A stretch of DNA of 64,000 nucleotides from positions 1-64,000 of the forward strand of contig CAWKIT010000033.1 in the NCBI GenBank assembly GCA_963849695.1, written 5' to 3'. Made by a program: the position numbers and the translations under genes. The notes under the pieces were generated by a model. The model was not told the DNA's origin and did not search any database. It worked only from the letters and a program-made list of their open reading frames with translations. Shown piece by piece: positions 17,311 to 25,337 of the stretch (within the stretch, counting starts at the first letter, position 1; each line of letters opens with the position of its first letter). Source of the stretch: DASSUW01 sp963849695. Its GTDB lineage: Bacteria; Actinomycetota; Thermoleophilia; Solirubrobacterales; Solirubrobacteraceae.

Positions 17311-17573
17311 GCCTCGGCCTCGCCGCCGGAGCCGCCAGCCGCGCGCGGGAAGAAGATGACTCGGTCCGTCGCGGCCGGGATGTCCTCGAACGCGGTGACC
17401 ATCTCCGCCTGCCGCCGCCCCGTCTCGGTGGTGAGCGGGACCGCCGCCCACATGCCGCGCTCGAGCTGGCGGCGGAACTCCTCCACGAGGCGCTCCGCGT
17501 CCTCGGCGACCTCGGGGTCGCCCTCGGCGATCAGCTGCTCGCCGTGCCCCGGGCGCATGCGAAGGAACTTCAT
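17307..17573 (-). CDS. Small hypothetical protein
   Basis: An 88-residue soluble protein (MKFLRMRPGHGEQLIAEGD) with an acidic helical middle (AEDAERLVEEFRRQLERGMWAAVP) and a glycine/alanine tail. The WAAVPL and VIFFPRAAGG segments could form a small beta unit. No family was recognised. It is coupled to the membrane-anchored gene downstream by a GTGA overlap and sits 9 bp after thiD, so the three may form one transcript. Confidence 0.62.
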   Translation of the reverse strand: MKFLRMRPGHGEQLIAEGDPEVAEDAERLVEEFRRQLERGMWAAVPLTTETGRRQAEMVTAFEDIPAATDRVIFFPRAAGGSGGEAEA

Positions 17574-17582
17574 GGCGGCCGA

Positions 17583-18443
17583 TTATGCCAGAGGCCCAGC
17601 GGCCGCCCGCCCCTCCCGCGCGCCGCCCCGCGCGGCCTTGGTCAGCGCGAAGACGTCCACCGGACCGGCGCCGGCACCGAGGCCGCGGATCCCGTCCCGC
17701 ACCGCCTCACCGGCGATCCGCCGCGCCGCCCGAGCCGCCTCGAGCGGGCTGTCGCCGAGCGCCAGGTGGGCGGCGAGCGCGGACGAGTGGGTGCAGCCGG
17801 AGCCGTGCGCAGCGCCGTCCGGATACCGCTCTCCCGGAATCCGCTCGAACCGCTCGCCGTCGAAGAACAGGTCCGTCGCCTCGTCCCGATGGCCGCCGGT
17901 CACCACCACTGCCGCCGGGCCGAGGTCGTGCAGCCGCCGCGCCAGCCACTCGACGTCACCGCCATCGGGCTCGCCGCCCCCGCCCGCGCCGGCCAGCACG
18001 CGAGCCTCGGGCACGTTCGGCGTGATCACGGTCGCGCGCGGCAGCAGCTCCTCGACGATCGCCGCTCGCGCCGGCTCGTCGAGCAGCACGGCACCCGACT
18101 CGGCCACCATCACCGGGTCGAGGACGACCGGCGTGTCCGGCTCGAGCAGCTCGAGCGCCTCCCGCACGGCGCGGACCGTCTCGGCAGTCCCGAGCATGCC
18201 GATCTTGACTGCGTCGACGCCGATGTCCTCGGCGACGGCCTTGACCTGGGCGACGATGAAGTCGCCGGGCACCGGATGGACGCCGGTCACACCGACCGTG
18301 TTCTGGGCGGTCAGCGCCGCGATGGCGGTCATCCCGTGCACGCCGCAACGGGCGAATGCCTTCAGGTCGGCCTGGATACCGGCACCCCCGCCGGAGTCGG
18401 AGCCGGCGATCGAGAGGACGGCGGGAACCGGTCGGTCGCTCAC
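17583..18443 (-). CDS. thiD: Hydroxymethylpyrimidine/phosphomethylpyrimidine kinase
   Basis: A 286-residue ribokinase-fold kinase that phosphorylates HMP and HMP-P in thiamine synthesis. Motifs: SIAGSDSGGGAGIQADLKAF at the N-terminus (substrate loop), KIGML, DPVMVAESGA, TPNVPEA, and the anion-hole and catalytic AHGSGCTHSSALAAHLA near residue 210. Length is normal. The GTG start at 18443 keeps the N-terminal substrate loop. No TPP riboswitch core (CUGAGA plus ACC pairing) was seen in the 77 bp upstream, and no other thi gene is nearby. Confidence 0.92.
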   Translation of the reverse strand: MSDRPVPAVLSIAGSDSGGGAGIQADLKAFARCGVHGMTAIAALTAQNTVGVTGVHPVPGDFIVAQVKAVAEDIGVDAVKIGMLGTAETVRAVREALELLEPDTPVVLDPVMVAESGAVLLDEPARAAIVEELLPRATVITPNVPEARVLAGAGGGGEPDGGDVEWLARRLHDLGPAAVVVTGGHRDEATDLFFDGERFERIPGERYPDGAAHGSGCTHSSALAAHLALGDSPLEAARAARRIAGEAVRDGIRGLGAGAGPVDVFALTKAARGGAREGRAAAGPLA

Positions 18444-18520
18444 GGCGGTCAGGGTAGAAAGGGGCGCGGTTCGCCGCCGCGCAGGAGGACCACCGCCCGA
18501 CGTGCAACCGGCCTCTGACG

Positions 18521-19597
18521 TCAGGGAACACGCTCATAGCGCCCTCCGAACCCGCGCCGGATCAGGCCGCGGGCCTCGAGCTGCCCGAGACCGGACAGGA
18601 CCCGGCGCGGGTCGAGTCCATGGGCGGCGAGCATCGGCAGCGTCGAATGGCCGGCGCCGATCGCGTCGAGCAGCTGCTGGAGCTCCGGCGCCAGCGCCGG
18701 GCCGGGTCGGGCGGTCGTGTCGTAGTTCGCGCCCGTGAGCTCGGCCAGCGCATCGAGCACGTCGCGGACGCCGCGGACCAGCTGGGCGCCGTCGCGGATC
18801 AGGGCGTTGGTGCCGGAAGCGACGGCGCAGGTGACGCGGCCAGGGACGGCGGCGACGGTGCGGCCGACGTCGGCGCCGAGATCGGCGGTGGTGAGCGAGC
18901 CGGAGCGCTCGGTCGCCTCCACGACCACGACCACCTGCGCCAGCGCCGCGATCAGGCGGTTGCGGGCGACGAACGCCCAGCGGTGGATGCCGAAGCCGGG
19001 CGGCATCTCGGACACCACCGCGCCGGCGGCCCGGACGGCCGCGTGCAGCTGGCGCTTGGACGCCGGGTACGGCCGATCGGCTCCGCCGGCGAGCACGGCG
19101 ACCGGCGCGGCGGTGCCCTCGAGCGCGCCGGCATGGGCGGCCGAGTCGACTCCGAGCGCGAGCCCGGAGACCACGGTCACGCCGGCCGACGAGAGACCGC
19201 ATCCGAGGTCGCGTGCCACGGTCAGCCCGTACGGCGTCGCCCGGCGGGCGCCGACGACGGCGATCGAGTCGGCGACGCCGACGCACTCCGGGTCGCCCGC
19301 GATGTGGAGCACGGCGGGCGGGTCGGGCAGGTCGCGCAACCGCGCCGGATACTCGTCCTCGCAACGGCACACGGCGGCGAGGCCGGCGTCGCGCACCGCA
19401 TCCCGGGCGACGGTCGCGTCGAACCGGTCGTAGCGCGCGCGGACCGCCGGGCTGTCGCAGGCCGCGAGCAGCGCCTCGTCGGGCCGCGCGAGCACCCATC
19501 CGGGCGCGTCCCGCCGTCGCCACTCGATGTCCAGCCACGCGGCGAGGGACGCAACCAGATCGGTGCGGCGGAGGCAGTCGTCGCAGGCGCCGGTCAT
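18521..19597 (-). CDS. dprA: DNA-processing protein DprA/Smf
   Basis: A 358-residue single-strand DNA-binding protein that loads RecA in transformation and processes incoming DNA. The Rossmann-like core shows VVGARRATPYG, SGLALGVDSAAHAGALEG, VAVLAGGADRPYP, VSEMPPG and FVARNRLIAALAQVVVVVEA in the usual order. A C-terminal winged-helix (LPMLAAHGLDPRRVLSGLGQLEARGLIRR) follows. ATG 19597 was chosen because the upstream frame (to 19786) is serine/threonine-rich sequence antisense to comM. A CDDC pair opens the protein. It lies 22 bp after comM, the usual partner. Confidence 0.92.
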   Translation of the reverse strand: MTGACDDCLRRTDLVASLAAWLDIEWRRRDAPGWVLARPDEALLAACDSPAVRARYDRFDATVARDAVRDAGLAAVCRCEDEYPARLRDLPDPPAVLHIAGDPECVGVADSIAVVGARRATPYGLTVARDLGCGLSSAGVTVVSGLALGVDSAAHAGALEGTAAPVAVLAGGADRPYPASKRQLHAAVRAAGAVVSEMPPGFGIHRWAFVARNRLIAALAQVVVVVEATERSGSLTTADLGADVGRTVAAVPGRVTCAVASGTNALIRDGAQLVRGVRDVLDALAELTGANYDTTARPGPALAPELQQLLDAIGAGHSTLPMLAAHGLDPRRVLSGLGQLEARGLIRRGFGGRYERVP

Positions 19598-19619
19598 TCC
19601 GATCGCGACGGCAGGGCAG

Positions 19620-21134
19620 TCATACCGCGGATGCCATGGCGGGTTGCTCGAGCCGGAGGCCGGCGGCGATGTGGACGTGGTCGGGGCCGACGAGATCGCT
19701 GCCGTCGAGGTCGGCGACCGTGCGCGCGACTCGGAGCACTCGGGCGTGGCCGCGGGCGCTGAGCCGGTGGAGGTCGTGGAGCTCATAGAGGAGGCGGAGG
19801 GCGCTCGCCGTCGGCTCGGCGACCTCGCGCATGACGCGCGGTGTCATCTGCGCGTTGCAGGACAGGCCGTAGACCGCCAGCCGCCGGGACTGGCGCTCGC
19901 GAGCCTCGATCACTCGCGCGCGGACCGCCGACGAAGGCGGGGCCGACTCGGCGCGCAGCGCGTTCGCGGTCGGGCGCGACACCGGGACGAGGACGTCGAT
20001 GCGATCGAGCAGCGGGCCGGAGAGCCGGCGTTGGTGGCGCGCGAGGTCGGCCGCCGTGCAGCGGCATGCCTCCTCCCCCATCCCGCACGGGCATGGGTTG
20101 GAGGCGGCGACGAGCATGAAGCGCGTCGGGAACATGACCACCTGCTGCGCTCGCACGATCGTGACGTGGCCGTCCTCGAGCGGCTGGCGGAGGGCCTCGA
20201 GGCTCGAGCGCACGAACTCCGACAGCTCGTCCAGGAACAGGACGCCGTGGTGCGCGAGCGTCGCTTCGCCGGGCAGCGGGTGTGAGCCTCCGCCGACCAG
20301 GCCGGGCGCCGAGATCGTGTGGTGGGGCGCGCGGAACGGGCGCTGAACGGCGAGCCCGCCGCCGCCGTGCAGCCCCGCGACCGAATGGATGCGAGTGACG
20401 TCGACCGCCTCGGCCGCGGTCAGGGGCGGCAGGATCGACGGCAGGCGCCGCGCGAGCATCGTCTTCCCCGTGCCGGGCGGGCCGTGCATGAAGACGTTGT
20501 GGCCGCCGGCGGCTGCCACCTCCAGCCCCGGGATCAGCGCGTTCTGGCCGCGGACGTCGGCGAGGTCGAGCGTCGGGTCGCTCTCCACCTCCTCGGGCGG
20601 CTGCGGCGGCGGTGGTGGCTCGGCGCGGCCCGCCAGCACGTCGACGGCCTCGCGCAGCGACTCCACGCCGAGCACCGCGACCCCTGGCACCAGCGCGGCT
20701 TCGCGCGCGCGGGCGAGTGGGAGCAGAAGGCGCGACAGCAGGTGCCGGCGCACTCCCTCGGCGATGGCGAGCGCGCCGCGGATCGCTCGCAGCTCGCCGC
20801 TCAGCGACAGCTCGCCCGTGACCGCTGTGTCCTCGATCGAGTCGCCGTCGAGCTGGTCGGAAGCCGCGAGGATCGCGACCGCCAGCGGCAGGTCGAACCC
20901 CGGGCCGATCTTGCGCAGGTAGGCGGGCGCGAGGTTGACGGTGATGCGCTTCTGCGGGAACTCGTGGCCGGAGTTGACGATCGCCGCGCGCACGCGTTCG
21001 CGGGCCTCGCGGACGGCCTTGTCCGCGAGGCCGACGATCGTGAACGCCGGCAGTCCGAGCCGGATGTCGGCCTCGACCCACACGCGACGCGACTCGACGC
21101 CGTCGATGGCGAACGTGGTGACCCGCGAGAGCAC
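19620..21134 (-). CDS. comM: ComM/YifB family Mg-chelatase-like AAA ATPase
   Basis: A 504-residue AAA+ protein. In naturally transforming bacteria ComM is a helicase that helps branch migration of incoming DNA. The N-terminal Lon-like ChlI domain (about 20-170, with GLPAFTIVGLADKAVREARERV) is followed by the AAA domain with Walker A GPPGTGKT (218-225) and Walker B GVLFLDELSEF. A short ASNPCPCG cysteine region and the C-terminal Mg-chelatase domain follow. Length is standard. It is placed between yraN and dprA, the normal actinobacterial order. Confidence 0.94.
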   Translation of the reverse strand: MLSRVTTFAIDGVESRRVWVEADIRLGLPAFTIVGLADKAVREARERVRAAIVNSGHEFPQKRITVNLAPAYLRKIGPGFDLPLAVAILAASDQLDGDSIEDTAVTGELSLSGELRAIRGALAIAEGVRRHLLSRLLLPLARAREAALVPGVAVLGVESLREAVDVLAGRAEPPPPPQPPEEVESDPTLDLADVRGQNALIPGLEVAAAGGHNVFMHGPPGTGKTMLARRLPSILPPLTAAEAVDVTRIHSVAGLHGGGGLAVQRPFRAPHHTISAPGLVGGGSHPLPGEATLAHHGVLFLDELSEFVRSSLEALRQPLEDGHVTIVRAQQVVMFPTRFMLVAASNPCPCGMGEEACRCTAADLARHQRRLSGPLLDRIDVLVPVSRPTANALRAESAPPSSAVRARVIEARERQSRRLAVYGLSCNAQMTPRVMREVAEPTASALRLLYELHDLHRLSARGHARVLRVARTVADLDGSDLVGPDHVHIAAGLRLEQPAMASAV

Positions 21135-21137
21135 GTC

Positions 21138-21515
21138 TCAGAACGCCCCCTCCAGGTGGTCGAGCCGGACGAGCTCTCCACGCGCGTCGACCACCACGCC
21201 GACCGCATCGAACCGAAGCTCGGCCCCCCGCGGCCGGTCCGTGACCTTCGCGAGCCAGGCCGCGGCCATGGTGCGGACCTGTTTGCGCTTGCGCTCGTGC
21301 AGGTTCCAGCGCCAGTCCCCGGAGCCGAGCCGCCGCGACTTGACCTCGCAGAACACGATCGTCGCCTCGCCCTCGTCGGCCAGCACGAGGTCGAGCTCGC
21401 CGAAGCGCGTGCGATGGTTGCGGTCGAGCACCCGATAGCCGAGCCGCGAGAAGTGCTCCGCGGCCAGCTCCTCGCCGCGGCGACCCAGCTCCTTGGTGCG
21501 GTCGGTCAGCGTCAT
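21138..21515 (-). CDS. yraN: YraN/UPF0102 family endonuclease-like protein
   Basis: A 125-residue protein of the UPF0102 family. The fold is restriction-endonuclease-like and the visible motif is GELDLVLADEGEATIVFCEVKSRR (split at the E-x-K end), matching the family ExD...ExK pattern. Its cellular role is not established. Start ATG 21515 gives the normal short N-terminus (TLTDRTKELGRRGEELAAEHF); the longer frame to 21551 adds residues with no similarity. It lies 3 bp before comM. The 188 bp between this gene and rnhB hold TTGACG near 21590 (minus strand), a possible promoter. Confidence 0.88.
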   Translation of the reverse strand: MTLTDRTKELGRRGEELAAEHFSRLGYRVLDRNHRTRFGELDLVLADEGEATIVFCEVKSRRLGSGDWRWNLHERKRKQVRTMAAAWLAKVTDRPRGAELRFDAVGVVVDARGELVRLDHLEGAF

Positions 21516-21703
21516 GGCAGCGACCGTACGGCCACGCACAGAACGGATCACCGCGCATTCGTGACAATTGCGCGCCGATTCTCAGGCGACTTCGTCAAGA
21601 GCGGCGGACGTCGCCGACGGGAGCCGACGCTCGTTGTTGATTCCTACAACGGAGTCGGGAAACGGGAACGCCGAGGCCACCTGCGGCGAGACGACGAGCG
21701 AGA

Positions 21704-22321
21704 TCAGAGCGCGAGCTGCTGGTACGCCATCGACTGGAACGACAGCCGGTGCAGCGGCGACACGCCGAGCTTCTCGATCGCGGCCCGGTGCTCGGGCGTC
21801 GAGTACCCGACGTGGGCCGCGAACTCCCAGCCCGGATAGCGCTCCTCCATCCGATGCATGAACCGGTCGCGCGTCACCTTCGCGACGACCGAGGCGGCCG
21901 CGATCGCGGCGCTCATCGCGTCGCCGCCCACGACCGGCCGCTGCTCGAACCCCGTGGCGGGCACCGGGAACCCGTCGGACAGGCACAGGCATCCGGGACG
22001 GCCCACGCGGCGCAGCACGTCGCTCAGAGCGGCCAGGTTCGTGACGTGCAGGCCGCGCTCGTCGATCCCCCGCACGCATCGCGAGGTGACCGCCACGCGG
22101 GTCGCGATCCGGAACACCCGCGGGTACAGCTCCTCCCGCATCTCCGCGTTGTGCTGCTTGGAGTCGTTCAGCGCGGACAGCGCCCGCAGATCGCTGAGCG
22201 ACAGCCGCTCGTAGTCGAACAGCACCGCCGCGGCCACCAGCGGCCCGGCCAGGCATCCCCGCCCCGCCTCGTCCGCGCCGGCCACGAACCGCACGCCGAG
22301 CCTGCGGTCGAACCGGAACAA
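21704..22321 (-). CDS. rnhB: Ribonuclease HII
   Basis: A 205-residue enzyme that removes ribonucleotides and RNA primers from RNA-DNA hybrids. The signature GADEAGRGCLAGPLVAAAV carries the first Asp-Glu pair near residue 17. SDGFPVP carries the third acidic residue and AKVTRDRFM is the conserved C-terminal helix. TTG 22321 is the likely start: it follows GGGGAGC, sits just after the lepB stop at 22347, and gives the usual length. The upstream in-frame ATG at 22453 lies inside lepB and would add a low-complexity leader. Confidence 0.9.
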   Translation of the reverse strand: MFRFDRRLGVRFVAGADEAGRGCLAGPLVAAAVLFDYERLSLSDLRALSALNDSKQHNAEMREELYPRVFRIATRVAVTSRCVRGIDERGLHVTNLAALSDVLRRVGRPGCLCLSDGFPVPATGFEQRPVVGGDAMSAAIAAASVVAKVTRDRFMHRMEERYPGWEFAAHVGYSTPEHRAAIEKLGVSPLHRLSFQSMAYQQLAL

Positions 22322-22346
22322 CCTGCTCCCCGAGGTCCGCTTGCGC

Positions 22347-22958
22347 TTAGAGGAGCCCGATCCGGCTGGGGGGCCAGTAGGTGGCGAAGGCTTCGCCGAT
22401 GATCCATTCCTCAGGGACCGGTCCCCAGAACCGGCTGTCGTCCGAAGAGCCACGGTTGTCGCCCATCATGAAGTAGTGATCGGCTGGAATGGTCACCTCG
22501 GTGGGGAATGTGCATCCCTCGCCGCCCCCACATGGTTCCGCAAACGACTCTTGTTGGCGCGTTCCGTTGAGGATCACGCGCCCGTCCTCGATCCGCAGGC
22601 GGTCGCCCGGCCCGGCCACGACCCGCTTGATGAAGTTCACGTCCGCCTTGTCGGCGGTCGGCGAGTCACACACCTGGCCTTCCGGCGGCTGGCCGCCTCC
22701 GCACTCGTTGCCCCGCTCGGCGCCGGCGGGCGGGTGGAAGACCACGATGTCCCCCACCTCGGGAGACCCGAACCGCTCGCCGATCCGGTTGACCAGGACG
22801 CGCTGGCCGATCTCGAGCGTCGGGACCATCGACTCGCTCGGGATCCGGTAGGGCTTGACGAGGAACGCCTGGATGCCGAGCGCCAGGCCCAGCGCGACGG
22901 CCACGATGAGGACGAGCTCGATGAGCGAGCCCGACGCGGACGACGTCTTCGCCGCCAC
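22347..22958 (-). CDS. lepB: Signal peptidase I
   Basis: A 203-residue membrane protease that removes signal peptides from secreted proteins. One N-terminal transmembrane helix (SLIELVLIVAVALGLALG, residues 11-28) is followed by the catalytic nucleophile S43 in PSESMVPTL and the general base K111 in FIKRVVAGPGDRL. The later boxes DHYFMMGDNRGSSDDSRFWGPV are also present. An extra loop with three cysteines (ECGGG, VCDS, CGGGEGC) lies between the boxes. It follows rplS directly, the usual order, and its end abuts rnhB. Confidence 0.95.
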   Translation of the reverse strand: MAAKTSSASGSLIELVLIVAVALGLALGIQAFLVKPYRIPSESMVPTLEIGQRVLVNRIGERFGSPEVGDIVVFHPPAGAERGNECGGGQPPEGQVCDSPTADKADVNFIKRVVAGPGDRLRIEDGRVILNGTRQQESFAEPCGGGEGCTFPTEVTIPADHYFMMGDNRGSSDDSRFWGPVPEEWIIGEAFATYWPPSRIGLL

Positions 22959-22963
22959 GCCGC

Positions 22964-23590
22964 CTACTTCGACTCGTCGTCCGCGGCCGCTTCGACGGAA
23001 TCGTCGGGCCGCGCCTCCGCGGACGGCGCAGAGTCGCCCTCGGACGCGGCCGCCTCGTCAGGCGCGGCAGCCTCTTCGGACGCGGCAGCCTCCTCGGCCT
23101 CGGCCGACGCCTCGACCTCGCTCGCCTCGGCCTCCTCCAGCGCCTGCTGGTCGACGGCCTCGCCGGGAACCTCGTCGTCCGCGGCCGCCGCCGCCTCGGC
23201 GGCGGGATCGTGCAGGAGACCGGCCTCGACGACCTCCTCCGGTCCGATGTAGCGGCGCTCGCGGACCCGCGCGCGCTTGCCGACCCGGCCGCGCAGGTAG
23301 TAGAGCTTGGCGCGCCTCACGTCGCCGCGGGCGGCGACCTCGATCCGTTCGATCTTCGGCGAGTGCACCGGGAACGTGCGCTCGACGCCGACGCCGAACG
23401 AGTTCTTGCGCACCGTGAAGGTCTCGCGCACACCCTCGCCCTGACGCTTGATCACCACGCCCTCGAAGACCTGGGTCCGCCGCCGGTTGCCCTCGACGAC
23501 CTGGAAGTGGACGCGAACCCGGTCACCCGCCTGGAAGGCGGGGATGCGGCGGAGCTGCTGGCGCTCGAGGCTGTCGATCACTGTGCTCAT
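22964..23590 (-). CDS. rplS: Ribosomal protein bL19 with long acidic alanine-rich tail
   Basis: The first 115 or so residues are a normal large-subunit protein bL19 (MSTVIDSLERQQLRRIPAFQ, GDRVRVHFQVVEG, EGVVIKRQGEGVRETFTVRK, VRRAKLYYLRGRVGKRARV). Instead of ending there, the protein continues for roughly 90 residues of almost pure Ala/Glu/Ser/Asp (EEAEASEVEASAEAEEAAAS). The total is 208 residues against about 115-120 for the family. The start at 23590 removes a low-complexity leader. Its place between trmD and lepB is conserved. The tail is probably exposed on the ribosome surface. Confidence 0.93.
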   Translation of the reverse strand: MSTVIDSLERQQLRRIPAFQAGDRVRVHFQVVEGNRRRTQVFEGVVIKRQGEGVRETFTVRKNSFGVGVERTFPVHSPKIERIEVAARGDVRRAKLYYLRGRVGKRARVRERRYIGPEEVVEAGLLHDPAAEAAAAADDEVPGEAVDQQALEEAEASEVEASAEAEEAAASEEAAAPDEAAASEGDSAPSAEARPDDSVEAAADDESK

Positions 23591-23645
23591 GACAAAGAAA
23601 GACCGCGGCGCCAGGCAGCGTGACAAGGCGGCACACGCGGGCGAA

Positions 23646-24320
23646 TCATGGTAGCGAACGGCGGCGGCTCGCTTCGAGCCGCCACCGGCGGATCCGCTCG
23701 TGATGCCCGGAGAGGAGCACGTCGGGCACCGCCCACCCGCGCCACTCGGCCGGACGCGTGTAGTGCGGGTACTCGACCCCGCCCTCGAGCGCCGGAGAGA
23801 ACGACTCCTCGACCGCCGACTCGTCCTTGCCGAGCACGCCCGGAAGCTTGCGCAGGACCGCGTCGGAGACCACCATCGCGGCCAGCTCGCCCCCGGCCAG
23901 CACGTAGCGCCCGATCGAGATCTGGTCGCAGCAGAAGTGCTCCAGGATCCGCTCGTCGAAGCCCTCGTAGCGCCCGCACAGCAGCGTCAGCGACGGCTCG
24001 GCGGCCAACTCGCTCACCAGCGCGTCGTCGAGCAGGCGACCGCCCGGCACCAGCGCGATCACGCGCCGCCCCGCCCGCAGAGTGACCGGGTCGACTCCGT
24101 ACCGCGCCCGCAGCGCAGCCTCCATCACGTCGACCCGCAGGACCATCCCCGCCCCGCCGCCGAACGGCGTGTCGTCGACCTGCCCCCACTTCAAGGGCGT
24201 CGACGCGCGCGGGTCGATGCACTCGAACGCGTGCCCGACCTCCAGCGCGCGGGCCACGTGCCGCTGCTCCCGGAACCACTCGAACCACGCCGGGAAGAGC
24301 GTGAAGACGTCGATGTTCAC
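23646..24320 (-). CDS. trmD: tRNA (guanine-N1-)-methyltransferase
   Basis: A 224-residue SPOUT enzyme that methylates G37 of tRNAs to prevent frameshifting. It opens MNIDVFTLFPAWF. The trefoil-knot SAM region shows LLCGRYEGFDERILEHF and SIGRYVLAGGELAAMVV, followed by PHYTRPAEWRGWAVPDVLLSGHH, the tRNA-binding part. Length is normal. Its start overlaps the rimM stop (ATGA-type), so the two are translationally coupled within the rpsP-rimM-trmD-rplS operon. Confidence 0.96.
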   Translation of the reverse strand: MNIDVFTLFPAWFEWFREQRHVARALEVGHAFECIDPRASTPLKWGQVDDTPFGGGAGMVLRVDVMEAALRARYGVDPVTLRAGRRVIALVPGGRLLDDALVSELAAEPSLTLLCGRYEGFDERILEHFCCDQISIGRYVLAGGELAAMVVSDAVLRKLPGVLGKDESAVEESFSPALEGGVEYPHYTRPAEWRGWAVPDVLLSGHHERIRRWRLEASRRRSLP

Positions 24321-24760
24321 TCGCCCACGAACTCCATGTCGACGTCGATCCGCCGCCCCTCGACGTCGATCGAGCGGATCGCGTCGCGCACCATCGGAAT
24401 CAGCAGGTCGCCCACCTCGAGCGCCTCGCAGGAGGGCAGCGCGACCATCCGGGCGACCTCGCCGACGACACGCGCGCCGTCGACCACGGTGCAGCCAACG
24501 AGATCGGAGGCCCAGTACTCGTCCGGCTCGAGCACCGCTTCGACCAGCAGCTCGAGGCCCCGCAGCGCCTCGGCGTCCTCGCGCGAGACCGAGCCTTCGA
24601 GCCGCACGATCGGGCGGTCGGACGAGCCGGACCGGCGGGCGACGAGACGGGGCTCGCCGGCGACGATCACGGTGGCGCCCTCCGCGAGATCGGTGGCGAC
24701 GCGGGTCAGGTGGAACGACCCGTCGAGCCCGTGCGGCCGGCCGACGCGGCCCGCCGGCAC
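24317..24760 (-). CDS. rimM: Ribosome maturation factor RimM
   Basis: A 147-residue 16S processing factor that binds S19 and assists 30S head assembly. The N-terminal RimM barrel starts VPAGRVGRPHGLDGSFHLTR and the C-terminal PRC barrel contains YWASDLVGCTVVDGARVVGEV. GTG 24760 is the start: it falls 4 bp after the khpA stop and leaves the usual short N-terminus. The open frame to 24880 reads through khpA in another frame. It is slightly shorter than typical RimM (about 165-175) because the linker is reduced. Confidence 0.9.
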   Translation of the reverse strand: MPAGRVGRPHGLDGSFHLTRVATDLAEGATVIVAGEPRLVARRSGSSDRPIVRLEGSVSREDAEALRGLELLVEAVLEPDEYWASDLVGCTVVDGARVVGEVARMVALPSCEALEVGDLLIPMVRDAIRSIDVEGRRIDVDMEFVGE

Positions 24761-24764
24761 CAGC

Positions 24765-24998
24765 TCACTCGACGATGTCGACGAGGACGCGCCGGTTGTC
24801 CTTGACCGCGGCGGCCTTGACGACCGTGCGGAGCGCCTGCGCGGTGCGTCCTCCCCGCCCGATGACCTTGCCGTAGTCATCGTCGGCGACCGAGAGCTCG
24901 AGCACGAGCGTGCCGTCGTCTTCCTCGAACTCCTCGACCTCGACCCGGTCGGGCTCGTCGACCAGCTGCCGTGCGAGGTAGACGAGCAGCTCGCGCAC
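24765..24998 (-). CDS. khpA: KH-domain RNA-binding protein KhpA
   Basis: A 77-residue protein with a single type II KH domain. The RNA-gripping loop GRGG is in YGKVIGRGGRTAQALRTVV. Family members act with KhpB in ribosome and cell-division RNA regulation; here only position and domain are seen. It lies between rpsP and rimM, the standard place, 6 bp from rpsP. The frame is complete, with the start at 24998. Confidence 0.9.
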   Translation of the reverse strand: MRELLVYLARQLVDEPDRVEVEEFEEDDGTLVLELSVADDDYGKVIGRGGRTAQALRTVVKAAAVKDNRRVLVDIVE

Positions 24999-25004
24999 GG
25001 CCCG

Positions 25005-25250
25005 CTAGCGAGCGATGCCCTGCGTCTTGAGGAGCTTCTTGACGGTGTCCGAAGGCTGGGCGCCTCGATCCAGCCAGTGCCGGATCCGCTCCTCGTTCAG
25101 CACGATCGTCGACGGATCGGTCTGCGCGTTGTAGCGGCCGACCGTCTCGATGAACCGCCCGTCGCGGGGCGAGCGGCGATCCGCGACGACCACGCGCCAC
25201 ACCGGATCCTTCTTCCCGCCCACGCGGGTGAGTCGCATGCTGACTGCCAT
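25005..25250 (-). CDS. rpsP: Ribosomal protein bS16
   Basis: An 81-residue small-subunit protein: MAVSMRLTRVGGKKDPVWRVVVADRRSPRDGRFIE (given here in two halves around the GGKK turn), followed by VGRYNAQTDPSTIVLNEER and the C-terminal helix KKLLKTQG. The ATG at 25250 was preferred to the upstream frame start at 25304, whose leader has no family match; an internal ATG at 25238 is also possible. It begins the rpsP-khpA-rimM-trmD-rplS series. The 87 bp up to ffh hold no visible gene. Confidence 0.94.
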   Translation of the reverse strand: MAVSMRLTRVGGKKDPVWRVVVADRRSPRDGRFIETVGRYNAQTDPSTIVLNEERIRHWLDRGAQPSDTVKKLLKTQGIAR

Positions 25251-25337
25251 TTCGGCGCGGCAGGATAGCGGAAGACAACGCGGGGGCCCCGCCCAACGGG
25301 TCACTCCGTGTAGAGCGGTGTCCCGTCGGGCACCCCC

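Noticed and set aside
18444..18520. TPP riboswitch before thiD
   Set aside because: The conserved core elements (CUGAGA, the ACC-rich loop) are not present in the short upstream region.
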